Positions 32,301 to 37,732 of a DNA stretch of 64,000 bases are shown in pieces. The position numbers and the translations under genes are program-made. The stretch is from JABDGZ01 sp964483785. GTDB taxonomy: Bacteria; Omnitrophota; Gorgyraeia; Zapsychrales; Fredricksoniimonadaceae. Numbering within the stretch: the stretch's first letter is position 1; each line of letters opens with the position of its first letter. The stretch covers positions 1 through 64,000 of the forward strand of contig CAZACW010000003.1 of assembly GCA_964483785.1 (NCBI GenBank). Reading direction: 5' to 3'. The notes below the pieces were generated by a model. It ran no database searches. It was not told where the DNA came from and worked only from the letters and a program-made list of their open reading frames with translations.

Positions 32301-32447
32301 AAAGCGCGGGGTCAGTGCGACCATTTGACCGGGCGCAGGCAGAAAAGGCACATTGGCCAAAACAGGTTCAGAGACCAGGGTATTGACCAGGAAGGTGGTA
32401 AGAACAGTCCATAAAATAGGTCTATTTATATACTTGTTTTTCAACAT
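17331..32447 (-). CDS. 5038-residue giant membrane protein with hydrolase- and glycosyltransferase-like modules
   Basis: This is a single uninterrupted frame of 15.1 kb. Signal peptide about 1-31; family N-terminal domain to about 357 (WVNLSPYEKEH, VMLEEDYLS, ARKYFSGG). An Ala/Pro-rich linker comes near 500-660. An alpha-helical toroid-like domain lies at about 1360-1735, resembling glycoside hydrolases. A long beta-rich region follows (about 2000-2900). A second helical hydrolase-like domain is at about 3075-3535. Many membrane helices follow (from 3555, clusters near 3800-4120 and 4490-4900). Between them, around 4220-4720, is a region that could be a glycosyltransferase, with GQLWGSWIRWDTGWVQ recalling the QxxRW motif of processive enzymes. 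The C-terminus has SDRAMN and SGGIDL with the family tail. Overall it recalls cyclic glucan synthases, which join synthesis and processing in one chain. Function is inference only. Confidence 0.85.
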   Translation of the reverse strand: MLKNKYINRPILWTVLTTFLVNTLVSEPVLANVPFLPAPGQMVALTPRFSPPLIRGLKIYKNNPFKFEFVLSQGDSTLKFDDDSLMKKVFLKHEAERLIKYFLASLTIPQKDMWVNLSPYEKEHIVPKEFGITEMGKELLAQDYLLKQVTASVMYPDGKVGRAFWRAIYQQAYEKLGSTDIPVNTFNKVWIVPEKAVVYENAAANTAVIIKSKLKVMLEEDYLSMHKHHALDQRSVSSDQNINLDAKHPTPDAHQLSNQLIRQVILPILEKEVNTGENFANLRQVYNSLVLALWYKNKLKESLMAKGYVNRRKINGIEVTDKNVDEEIFRQYLVSYKKGVYNYIKEEVTPSNETVARKYFSGGVSWQNAAMVIVKGPDSAQLAKKALAFGALLSIPVSLAGMYTASAAENPFLNTPAAAVQQYAENHSDLHAINAEGRAGSVYGLINSTLYKETGQDLNVWKKAIDVLARQGVLSIDGDIVTDVPNYHLRSLPNQAPHKIVLNLDLVRTAAAGGVRSEELPAPAAVLPAHGPAAAGGSAPPPEHVINAGIQGSLYTTFMGSAEIQAYNNTLAKSQRMTINRLIQEGRVTVTGPQGTRTITPDNTIVHPNETANFHMPAAAIGTAPATIPARVVPASVQPSAVPLPFLPTTTRTQMDENSFPSFPQSEMQRFEAMATPPMTMVPANLIENHFRSNVRPQLVSEPQRLLSVQAQENRDNIQRELFFKKGGPVAILANLNEKALFSPLVRFNDPKIFLDAIKNNLQIAIYVPKIRITDPLQWAHIKDPKLFQRLSVIEAEDFDFNMNPFVVWYQGEINGQVREGLMMTNETMAQTMLDVARNQRITRENVIGFRSILAELDGTQARTLAHKFYPNAELPKGNDLLLGVEVENAESAHQGPSYKPIRFISRTQWRNAEDPKEGVLRVVQINGQWHKLKYVPTTDSETMTFVFVDEPNNTHKIILGRNYLVQLRSEAFADRFLAEVENKQNQRYQVYLQNKQRFNRAVFLVNLGLSFVPNMKVPVGSILDFGWDIFNRPDLMTMPTETQFMDFVAQYVYHQSGSTANWDQMPDPEKDIFRQQARRMINGELGQEQMTQLQHYIEGKYGYDKIARQMGDALRVLNAATTTLKDSPLSRAARNIPFNPLSGAFNVNYAAAWALNHGPQDAVALRDIAGPNAPVVFRSLLPGIEINFYQLANKIEQETGSGNPLRAPFPHVDGPIISVNFWGLYDTKLRTQLEEITTINKANVRGSGISGYAFDNGWFSGKVHTYTKAEAHAQMMKGFVIGMTENNRPVFAIVERDAKGRESYRLFFPTINGVEENAEQVERDLKTYDKITSVMQQGGVEIYQAALGGDPFHQRTASGALQSMDYIHAGQSNRRGYMFDQSLGLTFAVYANDWNRIQPLEAFIRTIFNAQKTGFQGFAEYYDVYDFRRAQGDGAPGPGPNASILMSLLNLRNALYLKGDNTYTRNDDIINALAVWLGNNWKNENGTEPLALTVGAMGEYRHIMLPGLQQQQSGFNRLFNGSIGSQLDEQYRQMSEALDTRYDPQKGLYKAGGQQKPGINSYLSSDANTRTFLSKGMELFMQSNKMTIEDVMAWWLRVDAEFGINDYYIANGRRFEIRGLSLADADARAHGFGKAVMFEVTSEAVQVLNEIINYAYTHQHPEIVEKASKIRDGYLKTLRIVADANDGNLPQAAHSNIPTGFGYNTQEGTRATAPLLQKSLSEHQINIFRIGRPTLKPPSIIPLPAKVVTDEMTRVDIHIGDKEVDHYRRIIQAQNGRYIRPSGNTEATIESKADGTTVYLHLTRSLAYLQQREINAAIGRINAENMGHAIRGDPGFEGGAGIVSQVRKMPWGIVPGRIIPEPTTGANIRNSTWVRGVFDPQFEQWTDEQKANAQLQGYADLQMTTGPFTTIIYPLDTDVHKITPSPTTGKPVLKVYRNGLLKYSVDEEHIIVPAYDMKLHLEVGTYIYPNPYRSTHVQRLAGVTEYMAQANAVAELAKTPQGKAQAEAVTITLYANFERKAGDHHITKKVVYIGRTNNERRLQIFTDHEYPDSEVTLNEITEYQRNAYGLPPHSEVFFNGDDMTGPLDVEQIAQRLLRPVPGALRTSNTSPIMGQDRNLQRSGFTLPVESLNLSTNITHSLVINASGVVQSNRDADQIGGNTVTQNTQLDYDRSKFSGVVPLASETKSGSGTTLASDRLFNYDQTTGRSWIYHLDEHGQGSFRLFDPRWTQPILVAGKDSLDRWVVTRTDMDRDETHQSSTTTIGQQKGGVTTTSTYDRNHMRWELNVTKWAEQVGQGLALASSTVYQSPFGRTLDVLTASDDGINQRYLPRHDRDGIETGATMDLFNPATHQWVHQFDFSHYRFARGQRIRDVMDLGHQKPSTQMDDMATGLLLAESAPQGVYKSPLGISFEGLVTSRYAYNGPLALVPQTVVNNRGETRRFSGLNSSLLTWQIQGADHKIFYEDTDPKHRGRVSATRAFFDSSSQNVPMAQALWEHRTQNIFRQPTADNIFDLDLIPDSENTNYQNGKPVNRIPVLGSYDVSRLQGTFKIKLDEALSNGSTTVVNQEVIADNQQVAKTIQLAYRYGLERIQWKIIGHKKVVFNWRNEPGSYSVAHGIADTVDVFEINDQGEQVRPLYSAAAKDYNPNDGTLTMLITHYFGNNQDKTWTEMITMSTKGDIQSSIANLVNQQGEQDRKFAYYIYAPEHETYLGLTSENDRRIDLLAGAPPQDASKQDYWYFFADSKDGQMYDDIEVLVTDALGHQVTFTSKMDKSNYFENLLASGQIHELPFIYPYNFTVISTPDQKSPTRESSAVVNVRSLKGRNPFVMPVQWMADAGIDPSKINSVVVHYKGNKDVPVGVSALKTTQQQNEIQITKRQDETVLLGELKRYIADARIQFNSNDTVTADLGWNFGEAVANLQNMKARQGVWAKTREFLQQMKSTHEERDRVQFEILGDGQALMSRYDRDEKLGQWTPLTTIYTFDDLNEKNQPTANVYSGYPGFTVAEEISIVENGYSRMYLLSNGVGIPSIQLFPFAHAGNRPSQTTWQGDAPIIVPNNYGGGAAKAFRELTFNDLYMTFARSYFPKFNPNADHEAIDNVVLDRMRNNRETKPHPVGAFVYNTPFWKLHDLPDHPIPATADLIQIAKAWRNSHTGLIPLTHGTQEQSLDVAKQGDLLAALILSGDQEGIQIAQDILLYQTDKRPFSFWDSTGEGKVPVVNFLNINSGAPQRTTPDLNNPTYSTPKADSQAAITNAVYQLWKANGNPYARTMAMAMARTLVETFYSSDDEIGAFAEEKFVPQVKTLGLNFLGRPNNYLTRTNSKIFLLLNAMRQDTTLDADFRQFLGPRIESLQKFFDTYVMGRVKDESIVPYGFYRRQNGAIEFGEIPGSSSDTWFYFIEAAKAMGRIDDAKGIQLLDMMDRPFEVKTDGQVGLDIAIGPRQRVIAVDSTVNGLRTARLLGYQQAEDGFRRALAAYPRTPENMFPELIGINASAVDPRQGLDSGDMRRFYPRTDGPSPSWAPSLTAGADWLMAQQGGASVYNPAPKDRAQLSFAAPAAHSLFWVAMAYLPLASILLAPFINLLTGAVTKNLLQVRKFYLIGKVKASIPDFDMKDISAAYDLIAQTIEMTDQYGNPIPNPHQDRVHVLRKDIQGPRSLDILSANGFTALIALLKNIQAKDPTVINDDQIKAIINKWSQIFYEEFEKQATYWKTRGSILKSLRRIIGIRFRNNEEDTYTNPRYHPMTLINLYMWDEVKRIRQAEADKQGVKEQVGRSLEILNNEGQFRTWAQTKAKEARHPLLIGAARNLFLVYWIFIAAAFGRAEITHIQSMIHDHLYNNVLFSYIHQFAGSSTWGLLAAGIGLIMMVYMVPETKNPVLSPIAKWTRGLLALGGLGLGASWLMGFIGDYQINFLLPESLSISTGSQVIVHTLMQQVVQNTGLLCAGAAALTASWILDFIQGAKGYMRWLRRAFGGVGAGLIAYVLAAGLNVGGDASTALVMYSTILAFAVEGLSRLYTSHSIMATSIRYYYAPQYYFEGVRAFTMNFLVKAIYFVTSIVTILSIFPMIELKLSVGDPVSWMQLTGGYIQLIMTLILSHYSILIMVFTAIAATSTTLIKYIENHIGKFFISKKSTDKEIPPTVIKAIVYENTLPPNPEALTELWSTLIKSYPDAAKNLFDYIHIRLGGNNGPIRHVEDLKNTVIINQLLTDLADYEQTAICPTTGMPLILAVRQDDIRSNNAIEQNKLRAAFYIREYISLRTGSNGTTQELFIFLASLAAQWGERGKNVQLLIISNNIKSHFEADGRPSREYQLKHRLVYLWDSLTHRSQAPVVSQVVLNDTPLTSKIGSETYSIKDIDPKVNAEITLDRQVVSHYADIIASVLGQFARNSNKKGSEYLVGTAAVRGVTASSRLQGAAVSIAEATETSFGHFVVGTEAKTKGGWGAYGWAGAQAYDYNHSIIEFMKQGLRREPVSPYQMDLISEDIARAFAIAVNAMNRMLKPVFASAEIFAKKMRERTIGQLWGSWIRWDTGWVQLCWNLTMQQHFLLGNVPLSNKEYRVGLAGLFSLAFLAYIYVFTVPLGILYGVTFFVGISMVFYLWGTGQQMITIVGSLLMRIRNQGILSGLGQWLRDRPRDVQSVGGTQFFIHAFGALRAFTLGVSPVFTLMPNASPREESHRPLWGFVFNKERGKWVRAPNVKFDQTYLVNLVSGALGVIAYLFSLSHLDLLNVVLVYFLYLLMNSGLMSSFLYHEKIGEHVHPITEMTTKIIAHTLTALSVGGIIVGMNYDGQWAWAVLGSVLFFLISTATVLVHGTPKMARSTSVTANKARRILSEMSRTAWLSFFLQLPLVVVKIAGVLYMEIGTRTAVVSLPDLTDISLKILGAAGLIIGVGIINDLIKRRSANNDQLPRLIREYNRARPGLSLSKQEAVEDKLKEFRHDIGDKYWLKAKATKREIRRLLASDRAMNTTPSNRLKHSGGIDLAQTQVEVQGNGALIQSTFDDPAMLRLLLNSDGLTPIINDIKVMTPAMVDRFVGAN

Positions 32448-32540
32448 TTATCCAGTACCTTTAAATAAACCTCTTCACTTCTTCATCAAAACTGTTCTCT
32501 ATATCTAAAGTATATCCCGTTAATAAGGGCTTTGGGCCCC

Positions 32541-32569
32541 TGAAAGGCCTTTCAAGAGAAAGCGCTTTC
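32541..32569. promoter_or_regulatory. Two tandem palindromes upstream of the giant gene (candidate operators)
   Basis: TGAAAGGCCTTTCA (32541-32554) and GAAAGCGCTTTC (32558-32569) are both perfect palindromes with the pattern GAAAGnnCTTTC. Their centres are 16 bp apart. They lie just upstream of a TATACT -10-like sequence (minus, 32514-32509). The second resembles LacI/CcpA-type operators with a central CG. The rest of 32448-32656 shows no gene. Confidence 0.5.
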
Positions 32570-32656
32570 CCGGTTAAACCCCGACGGAGATTAGAGATAA
32601 TAGAAAAATTTAGATTAAATTTTTAAAAATTAGGGATCGAGGGTTGCTGCGGGAAA

Positions 32657-33007
32657 CTAAATCGAGGGCGTTTCGGATTTCTGCAGGATCTTCTTGATGA
32701 GCTTGAGCGAATTCTCATCGATGCTGGTAAAATAAATCACAAAGCCTTCGCCCGGCACCATGCGGGAGATGCGGGCAAGGCCTTGGATCACTTCTGTATC
32801 GTTAACGGCACATTGGATGCTGATGCCGATTTCGTCGTTCACGCTCAAATAAAGATTATTTTTGATCCTGACAAAGGCGCTGTTTAAGGACAGGTCCTTG
32901 ATCTGCGCTTTCACGGACAATTGCGACCCGACGCTGACCGTGGCCGGAAATTCCACGTTGACGCGCGGCTGGCCGCGCTGGTCGCTGTTGCCCAAATAAG
33001 CCGTCAT
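32657..33007 (-). CDS. PilZ-domain protein
   Basis: I chose the ATG at 33007 (MTAYLG), five bases after GAGGA, rather than upstream codons, which lie inside the cupin gene. The 116-residue product is a single PilZ-like domain. RGQPR fits the RxxxR c-di-GMP motif, and DLSLNSAFV is at the second motif (D/NxSxxG), with Ala in place of the usual Gly. Binding may therefore be weak. It is the last gene of the heme run and may link c-di-GMP to output here, as do the two riboswitches in the window. Confidence 0.8.
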   Translation of the reverse strand: MTAYLGNSDQRGQPRVNVEFPATVSVGSQLSVKAQIKDLSLNSAFVRIKNNLYLSVNDEIGISIQCAVNDTEVIQGLARISRMVPGEGFVIYFTSIDENSLKLIKKILQKSETPSI

Positions 33008-33032
33008 AACATTCCTCGATTCATCTAATGAT

Positions 33033-33371
33033 TCAACGGGAGTAATCATCCTGAATCCGGATGATATCATCTTCTCCCAGGTATTTCCCGCAGGCCACTT
33101 CGATTAAAACCAAATGCTCAGGGCCTGTATTGCCTATGCGGTGGACGGCGCCTAAAGGCACATCCACCACGACACCGGGGTTGACAGGGATTTCCTTGCC
33201 GTTGACAATGGCCATGCCTTGCCCTGCCACCACGACCCATTTTTCCGACCGGTGCTGGTGCTTTTGCAGGCTTAACCTCGCTTGAGGGTTGACCTCAATG
33301 CGTTTCACCCAAACGCCGGGTTCCTGATGGAACTTGTGATATTGGCCCCACGGCCTTTTGGTGATTTCCAC
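33033..33371 (-). CDS. Stand-alone cupin of the mannose-6-phosphate isomerase type II class
   Basis: The 112-residue protein is one cupin domain. The start RPWGQYHKF, then QARLSLQKHQHRSEKWVVVAG, carry the metal-binding His/Glu set (H-x-H-x3-E), and VPLGAVHRIGN has the last His. This is the C-terminal half of ManC-like enzymes, here without the nucleotidyltransferase. It could isomerise sugar phosphates for exopolysaccharide. It follows hemL by five bases. There is no other sugar-nucleotide gene next to it. Confidence 0.87.
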   Translation of the reverse strand: MEITKRPWGQYHKFHQEPGVWVKRIEVNPQARLSLQKHQHRSEKWVVVAGQGMAIVNGKEIPVNPGVVVDVPLGAVHRIGNTGPEHLVLIEVACGKYLGEDDIIRIQDDYSR

Positions 33372-33376
33372 GACAG

Positions 33377-34639
33377 TTATTTTAGGAAAAAACCCGCGAT
33401 TTGACCAGATAAATAGTTTAATTCTTTCGCGCTGTGGGCCATGGAAACAAAAAATGTTTCCAATTCAGCCGGCGGCCAGTAAATCCCCTTCCCTAATAAA
33501 TAGTGGAAAAGGCGGGCGTATTGCTTTTGGTCCGAGGCTTTCAGGGCCTGCGCGTAATTATTCACGGGCCCGGATGAAAAACGGAGGCAGACCATGCTGT
33601 GATGATAGGCCAGATGGGCCTGGATGCCGTTGGCCTGCAAAAGGGCATTGGTTTGGATGACAAAATTTCTGCTTAGATCATTGAGTTTTTTATAGGCCGG
33701 CGGCGTCAATTGATGCAAGACCGCCAGGCCTGCCTGCATCACCACGGGATTGCCTGAAAAGGTCCCGGCTTGGTAAACGCCGCCTAAAGGCGCCAAATGC
33801 CGCATGATGTCCTTGCGTCCGCCATAGGCGCCGACCGGAAAACCGCCGCCGATGATTTTGCCCAGGCAGGTCAAGTCCGGAATAATGCTAAGCTCCGATT
33901 GGGCGCAGCCTAAATTGGACCTGAACCCGCTCATCACTTCATCAAAAATCAGGATGATCCCATATTTTTTGGTCAAGGCCCGCAGGCCTTGCAGGAATTC
34001 CTTGTGAGGGTTGACCAGGCCCATATTGCCCGGTACAGGTTCAATGATCACGCAGGCGATGTCGCGGTGATGGCGTTCAATGGTTTTGGATAAAGTTTGA
34101 ATATCATTAAACGGCAGGCTTAAAGTGTCCTGCATATGCGCTTGCGGAATGCCCTGGCTCGAGGAAGCCGGCAAAAAGGCCAGGCCGGAGCCGGCCTTAC
34201 TTAATAAATCATCGCTGTGCCCATGATAACAGCCGTCGAATTTGATGATTTTGGCGCGTTTGGTAAAACCGCGGGCTAAGCGCACAGCGCTCATCGTGGC
34301 TTCCGTCCCGGAATTGACAAAACGCACCCTGTCGATCGACGGGACATGACGGCAAATGAAGCGGGCGATTTCAATTTCAGCTTTGGTGGTGGTGCCGAAG
34401 CTGGTGCCGTTCTTGAGGGCTTTTTGAATGGCTTTGCGGACTTCACGGTTGTCGTGGCCCAAGATCAAGGCGCCCCAGGAAAGGCAATAATCAGCATAGC
34501 TTCGGCCTTGGATATCATAAAGCCGAAAGCCCCTGCCCCTGGCCATCAGCAGAGGCTTGCCGCCCACGGCCAAAAAAGCGCGGACCGGGCTGTTGACCCC
34601 TCCCACCAATACTTTTTGAGCTGAGTTTAAGAGATCCAT
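33377..34639 (-). CDS. hemL: Glutamate-1-semialdehyde 2,1-aminomutase
   Basis: The 420-residue length is normal for HemL. The opening GGVNSPVRAF, the YADYCLSWGALILGH segment, FVNSGTEATMSAVRLARG, FDEVMSGFR and the PLP lysine in LGKIIGGGFPVGAYGG (about residue 260) are diagnostic. It converts glutamate-1-semialdehyde to 5-aminolevulinate in the C5 pathway. The start overlaps the end of hemB by 13 bp. The preceding enzyme, HemA, is not in the window. Confidence 0.96.
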   Translation of the reverse strand: MDLLNSAQKVLVGGVNSPVRAFLAVGGKPLLMARGRGFRLYDIQGRSYADYCLSWGALILGHDNREVRKAIQKALKNGTSFGTTTKAEIEIARFICRHVPSIDRVRFVNSGTEATMSAVRLARGFTKRAKIIKFDGCYHGHSDDLLSKAGSGLAFLPASSSQGIPQAHMQDTLSLPFNDIQTLSKTIERHHRDIACVIIEPVPGNMGLVNPHKEFLQGLRALTKKYGIILIFDEVMSGFRSNLGCAQSELSIIPDLTCLGKIIGGGFPVGAYGGRKDIMRHLAPLGGVYQAGTFSGNPVVMQAGLAVLHQLTPPAYKKLNDLSRNFVIQTNALLQANGIQAHLAYHHSMVCLRFSSGPVNNYAQALKASDQKQYARLFHYLLGKGIYWPPAELETFFVSMAHSAKELNYLSGQIAGFFLK

Positions 34640-35589
34640 TTCAGGGCAGATTTGGCGTGATAAGAAATGATGATGTCTGCGCCGGCGCGCTTCATCGCGG
34701 TCAGGGTTTCCAGGACAATTGATTTTTCATCGATCCATCCGTTTTGCGCGGCGGCCTTGACCATGCTGTACTCACCGCTGACATTGTAGCCTACGATGGG
34801 CACGGTCAATTCCCGGCGAAGTTGGGCGATGATGTCCAAATAAGCCAAGGCAGGTTTCACCATGATCATGTCAGCGCCCTCGTTAACGTCTTTTTTGGCT
34901 TCTTTCAAGGCCTCGCGGCTGTTGGCAGGGTCCATTTGATAGGATTTGCGGTCGCCTGATTTGGGTGTCGAATGGGCGGCATCGCGAAACGGGCCGTAAT
35001 AAGCCGAAGCATATTTGACTGCATAGGATAAAATGCCCACGTCCTGAAATCGGGCCTGGTTTAAGGCCTGGCGGATGGCGCTAACGCGAAAATCCATCAT
35101 GTCCGAAGGAGCGACCCAATCCGCGCCGGCCTGGGCCTGGGCCACGGCCATTTTGCCAAGCACAGGCAGGGTCTTGTCGTTGTCGATTTTTTCGTTAACG
35201 ATCAGGCCGCAATGCCCATGGCTCATGTACGCGCACAGGCACACGTCTGTGACGATCAAAAAATCCGGAAAATGTTTTTTTAAGGCCTTGATGGCCGACA
35301 AAACAGGGTTGCCGGCGGCATAGGCGTATTGGCCGGTATTATCTTTGCGGGCCGGCACGCCAAAGAGCATGCATCCTTTGCCGCCTTCCCGGATATAATC
35401 ATCAATATCTTTAAGCAGATAATCCAGGGAAAAGCGGAATATGCCGGGCATGCTGGGGATGGCTTCCTTTTTGTTTTTGCCCGCGACGACAAAATAAGGC
35501 TGGAGAAGATCATAGGCATTTAAGCGGGTCTCGCGGACAAATTCCCTGATTGCGGGCGTGGCCCTTAATCTACGATAACGATACGGCAT
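34627..35589 (-). CDS. hemB: Porphobilinogen synthase (5-aminolevulinate dehydratase)
   Basis: The 320-residue protein is full length. It opens with RRLRATPAIREFVRET. The cysteine-rich zinc site DVCLCAYMSHGHCG is at about residues 112-125, marking the zinc-dependent type. The two active-site lysines are in LSYAVKYASAYYGPFRDA (about 200) and MVKPALAYLD (about 245). It condenses two 5-aminolevulinate molecules. It overlaps the fusion gene upstream by 20 bp and hemL downstream by 13 bp, so the three are tightly coupled. Confidence 0.97.
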   Translation of the reverse strand: MPYRYRRLRATPAIREFVRETRLNAYDLLQPYFVVAGKNKKEAIPSMPGIFRFSLDYLLKDIDDYIREGGKGCMLFGVPARKDNTGQYAYAAGNPVLSAIKALKKHFPDFLIVTDVCLCAYMSHGHCGLIVNEKIDNDKTLPVLGKMAVAQAQAGADWVAPSDMMDFRVSAIRQALNQARFQDVGILSYAVKYASAYYGPFRDAAHSTPKSGDRKSYQMDPANSREALKEAKKDVNEGADMIMVKPALAYLDIIAQLRRELTVPIVGYNVSGEYSMVKAAAQNGWIDEKSIVLETLTAMKRAGADIIISYHAKSALKWIS

Positions 35590-37594
35590 CTTGATATCCT
35601 GAGGCTTGCAAGGTTTGTAAGGTCACCGGCCCCTTGGCCAGGATTTTCCAGGAATTCGGTATTATACCATAATCCGTCAGGAAATTCCGGACGGTCGAGG
35701 GGCTGGTAAAAATGACTCCGTCTATCTTGATCTCGGGCAAAGCGCGCTTGGCCGGCTTGGTATTTTCATAAATGGTGATTTCCGTGACCTCGGCCCCCTG
35801 GGCTTGTAAGGCTTCTTTCAAAAAAGGATTGGGCAGATTTGAGCGCGGCCATAAAATGGATTTTCCTTTAAGTGTCCATCGCAAAGACATGGCCTTGAAC
35901 AGGCCTTGCGCGGTTTCTTCCGGAGAGACCAGATCAGCTTCAATGCCGGATTTTTCAAGCGCCATTTGGGTGCGGCGGCCGATCACTGCAAATTTTTTAG
36001 TTTTGAAATCCGTGTTTGGATCAAGGGCCCGTATGGCTTTGATAAAATATTCGCCCGCACTCCAGCTGGTGCAGACAATGATCTCGGCCTGCTTAAAACT
36101 TTCTTGCAGTGCTTTTGTCTGGGCCTGATTCATGGCCGCAGGCGTGATTTCGATCATGGGCCAGGACACGATATTCCCCCAGGGTTGATAAGCCTGGGGA
36201 TGTGTCCCGCAGTGAAGCAGGGTCGGCTTCATTGCAGGTTTATAAAAGTCAATGGTCCGGCCGGCAAGAATCAGCGCCGGCGGTTTAAGGCCAAGGGCTT
36301 TGGCTTCAATGCTCTCAAGGGTGCCTTTGACAATCTGCTCCTTGGCCTTGGTGCCGTTGGCGATGATCATCATCGGCGTATCCTTGCTCCATCCTGCCTT
36401 GCGCAAGGATTGGACGATGGTATTTAATTTGGTCAAGCCCATCAAAAAGACCAGGGTATCTGCCTGGGGAAGATGGATGTCCTTGGGATGCTTTTGGTCT
36501 TCCTGTTCTTCATGGCCGCTGATAAAGGCCACCGAGGAAGAGATGCCTCTGGCTGTCAAGGGAATGCCTAAGGCCGAGGGAATGCCGGTGGCAGAACTGA
36601 CACCGGGAATAATTTCAACTTCAATATGATAGGAGCGCAGATATTGGATCTCATCCGCTCCCCGGCCGAAAATCAGAGGGTCCCCGCCTTTTAAGCGCAC
36701 CACATTTTTGCCGGCCATGGCCTTCATTTTAAGCATCCGCGAAAGTTCTTCCTGGGGCAGCGCCTGCTCACCCTTGCGTTTACCCGCGTAGATGGTTTCA
36801 GCTTGAGGCGCGAATTTGAGAAGTTCGGGATCAACCAGATAATCATAGAAAACACAATCAGCCGTTTTTAGCGCGTCCACCCCTTTAAGGGTGATCAGGC
36901 GGCTGTCCCCTGGCCCGGCACCGACCAGGCTGACCTTGCCGTAATGCCGCCGCACATCAATGTCCTGAAATAAAACTTCCAAATGCAAATCTTTCCTGCG
37001 GCCCACCACAGCCAGCTGGCCTTGCAAAGGCATGGCTTCCCAAGGCAAAAAATCCTTGATCCGATGCTCGAGTTTAAGGCGTTTGAGCGCGCAGGCAGCC
37101 ATCACCAGGCCGTCCAGCTTGCCTTCATCTAATAAGAGCAGGCGTTCCTGGATGGTGCCGCGGATATGGACAATATCCGCATCGGGCCGCATATGCAGGA
37201 CCTGATGCTGACGCAAGACGCTGCTGGTGCCGATTTTGGCCCCTGGTTTTAAATCCTGCCAGGCCATGCGGCTGACCCAGGCGTCCCTGCCATCCATGCC
37301 CTTGGTCAAGGCAAAAATTTTCAAGCCCTCCGGCATATTTTGCGGCAGGTCCTTGGCGCTGTGCACGGCCAGATCAGCCTTATTGCCAAGCAGGGCCTGG
37401 TCAATGGCGTCGGTAAAAAAATCATCGCGGCTTTCCGTCAAGGGCGTATGCTTGTCTTTGTCGCCGCTGGTTTCCATGGTGATCAGCTGAAAATCCAAGG
37501 CCCTGCCCTGGATTTTAAGCTCCTGGACAATTTCTTCGACCTGGGCCAAGGCCAAGGGGCTGAAACGGGAAGCGATTCTAATAGGTTGATTCAT
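35570..37594 (-). CDS. HemC-SUMT-HemD triple fusion; HemC lacks domain 3
   Basis: The start is at 37594 (MNQPIRIASR), since upstream codons lie in a repeat element. Residues 1 to about 215 are hydroxymethylbilane synthase domains 1-2 (LAVHSAKDLP with the catalytic Asp, GTSSVLRQHQ, HIRGTIQERL). Residues about 222-452 are uroporphyrinogen-III methyltransferase (VSLVGAGPGD, VRLKGGDPLIFGRG, PGVSSA). Residues about 453-674 are uroporphyrinogen-III synthase (CTSWSAGEYF, FTSPSTVRNF). The C-terminal HemC domain, which carries the Cys that holds the dipyrromethane cofactor (GGCQVPIG in E. coli), is absent: SUMT starts where it should begin. The fusion would lead from porphobilinogen to precorrin-2, for siroheme or cobalamin. 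The HemC part may be impaired or may use another cofactor mode. Confidence 0.92.
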   Translation of the reverse strand: MNQPIRIASRFSPLALAQVEEIVQELKIQGRALDFQLITMETSGDKDKHTPLTESRDDFFTDAIDQALLGNKADLAVHSAKDLPQNMPEGLKIFALTKGMDGRDAWVSRMAWQDLKPGAKIGTSSVLRQHQVLHMRPDADIVHIRGTIQERLLLLDEGKLDGLVMAACALKRLKLEHRIKDFLPWEAMPLQGQLAVVGRRKDLHLEVLFQDIDVRRHYGKVSLVGAGPGDSRLITLKGVDALKTADCVFYDYLVDPELLKFAPQAETIYAGKRKGEQALPQEELSRMLKMKAMAGKNVVRLKGGDPLIFGRGADEIQYLRSYHIEVEIIPGVSSATGIPSALGIPLTARGISSSVAFISGHEEQEDQKHPKDIHLPQADTLVFLMGLTKLNTIVQSLRKAGWSKDTPMMIIANGTKAKEQIVKGTLESIEAKALGLKPPALILAGRTIDFYKPAMKPTLLHCGTHPQAYQPWGNIVSWPMIEITPAAMNQAQTKALQESFKQAEIIVCTSWSAGEYFIKAIRALDPNTDFKTKKFAVIGRRTQMALEKSGIEADLVSPEETAQGLFKAMSLRWTLKGKSILWPRSNLPNPFLKEALQAQGAEVTEITIYENTKPAKRALPEIKIDGVIFTSPSTVRNFLTDYGIIPNSWKILAKGPVTLQTLQASGYQDAVSLS

Positions 37595-37601
37595 AGAGGA
37601 T

Positions 37602-37607
37602 ATTATA
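37602..37607 (-). promoter_or_regulatory. -10 element of the heme operon
   Basis: TATAAT (minus, 37607-37602) is seven bases before the ATG at 37594, predicting a leaderless transcript. No good -35 is seen; the region upstream is the terminal repeat of the element at 37609-37873. Confidence 0.4.
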
Positions 37608-37693
37608 CAACGTGAGTTCGACATATTGAGAAAGGCATGCAAGGATATGTTTTTGATAAAGCGATGTGCTTTTCCCCCCAGGCGCGCAGAGAC

Positions 37694-37721
37694 CCATCAC
37701 AACCCCCGGGGGTTGTGATGG
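37694..37721. repeat. Dispersed palindrome CCATCACAACCCC/GGGGTTGTGATGG, copy 2
   Basis: Perfect 28-bp palindrome, CCATCACAACCCCC followed by its reverse complement, nested inside the MITE-like element. Compare 7954-7986 and 39156-39184. Confidence 0.92.
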
Positions 37722-37732
37722 TATCCATGCGT

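Noticed and set aside
17331..32447. Giant gene as a polyketide or non-ribosomal peptide synthase
   Set aside because: No ketosynthase, adenylation or carrier-protein motifs are present. The ends match the secreted family instead.
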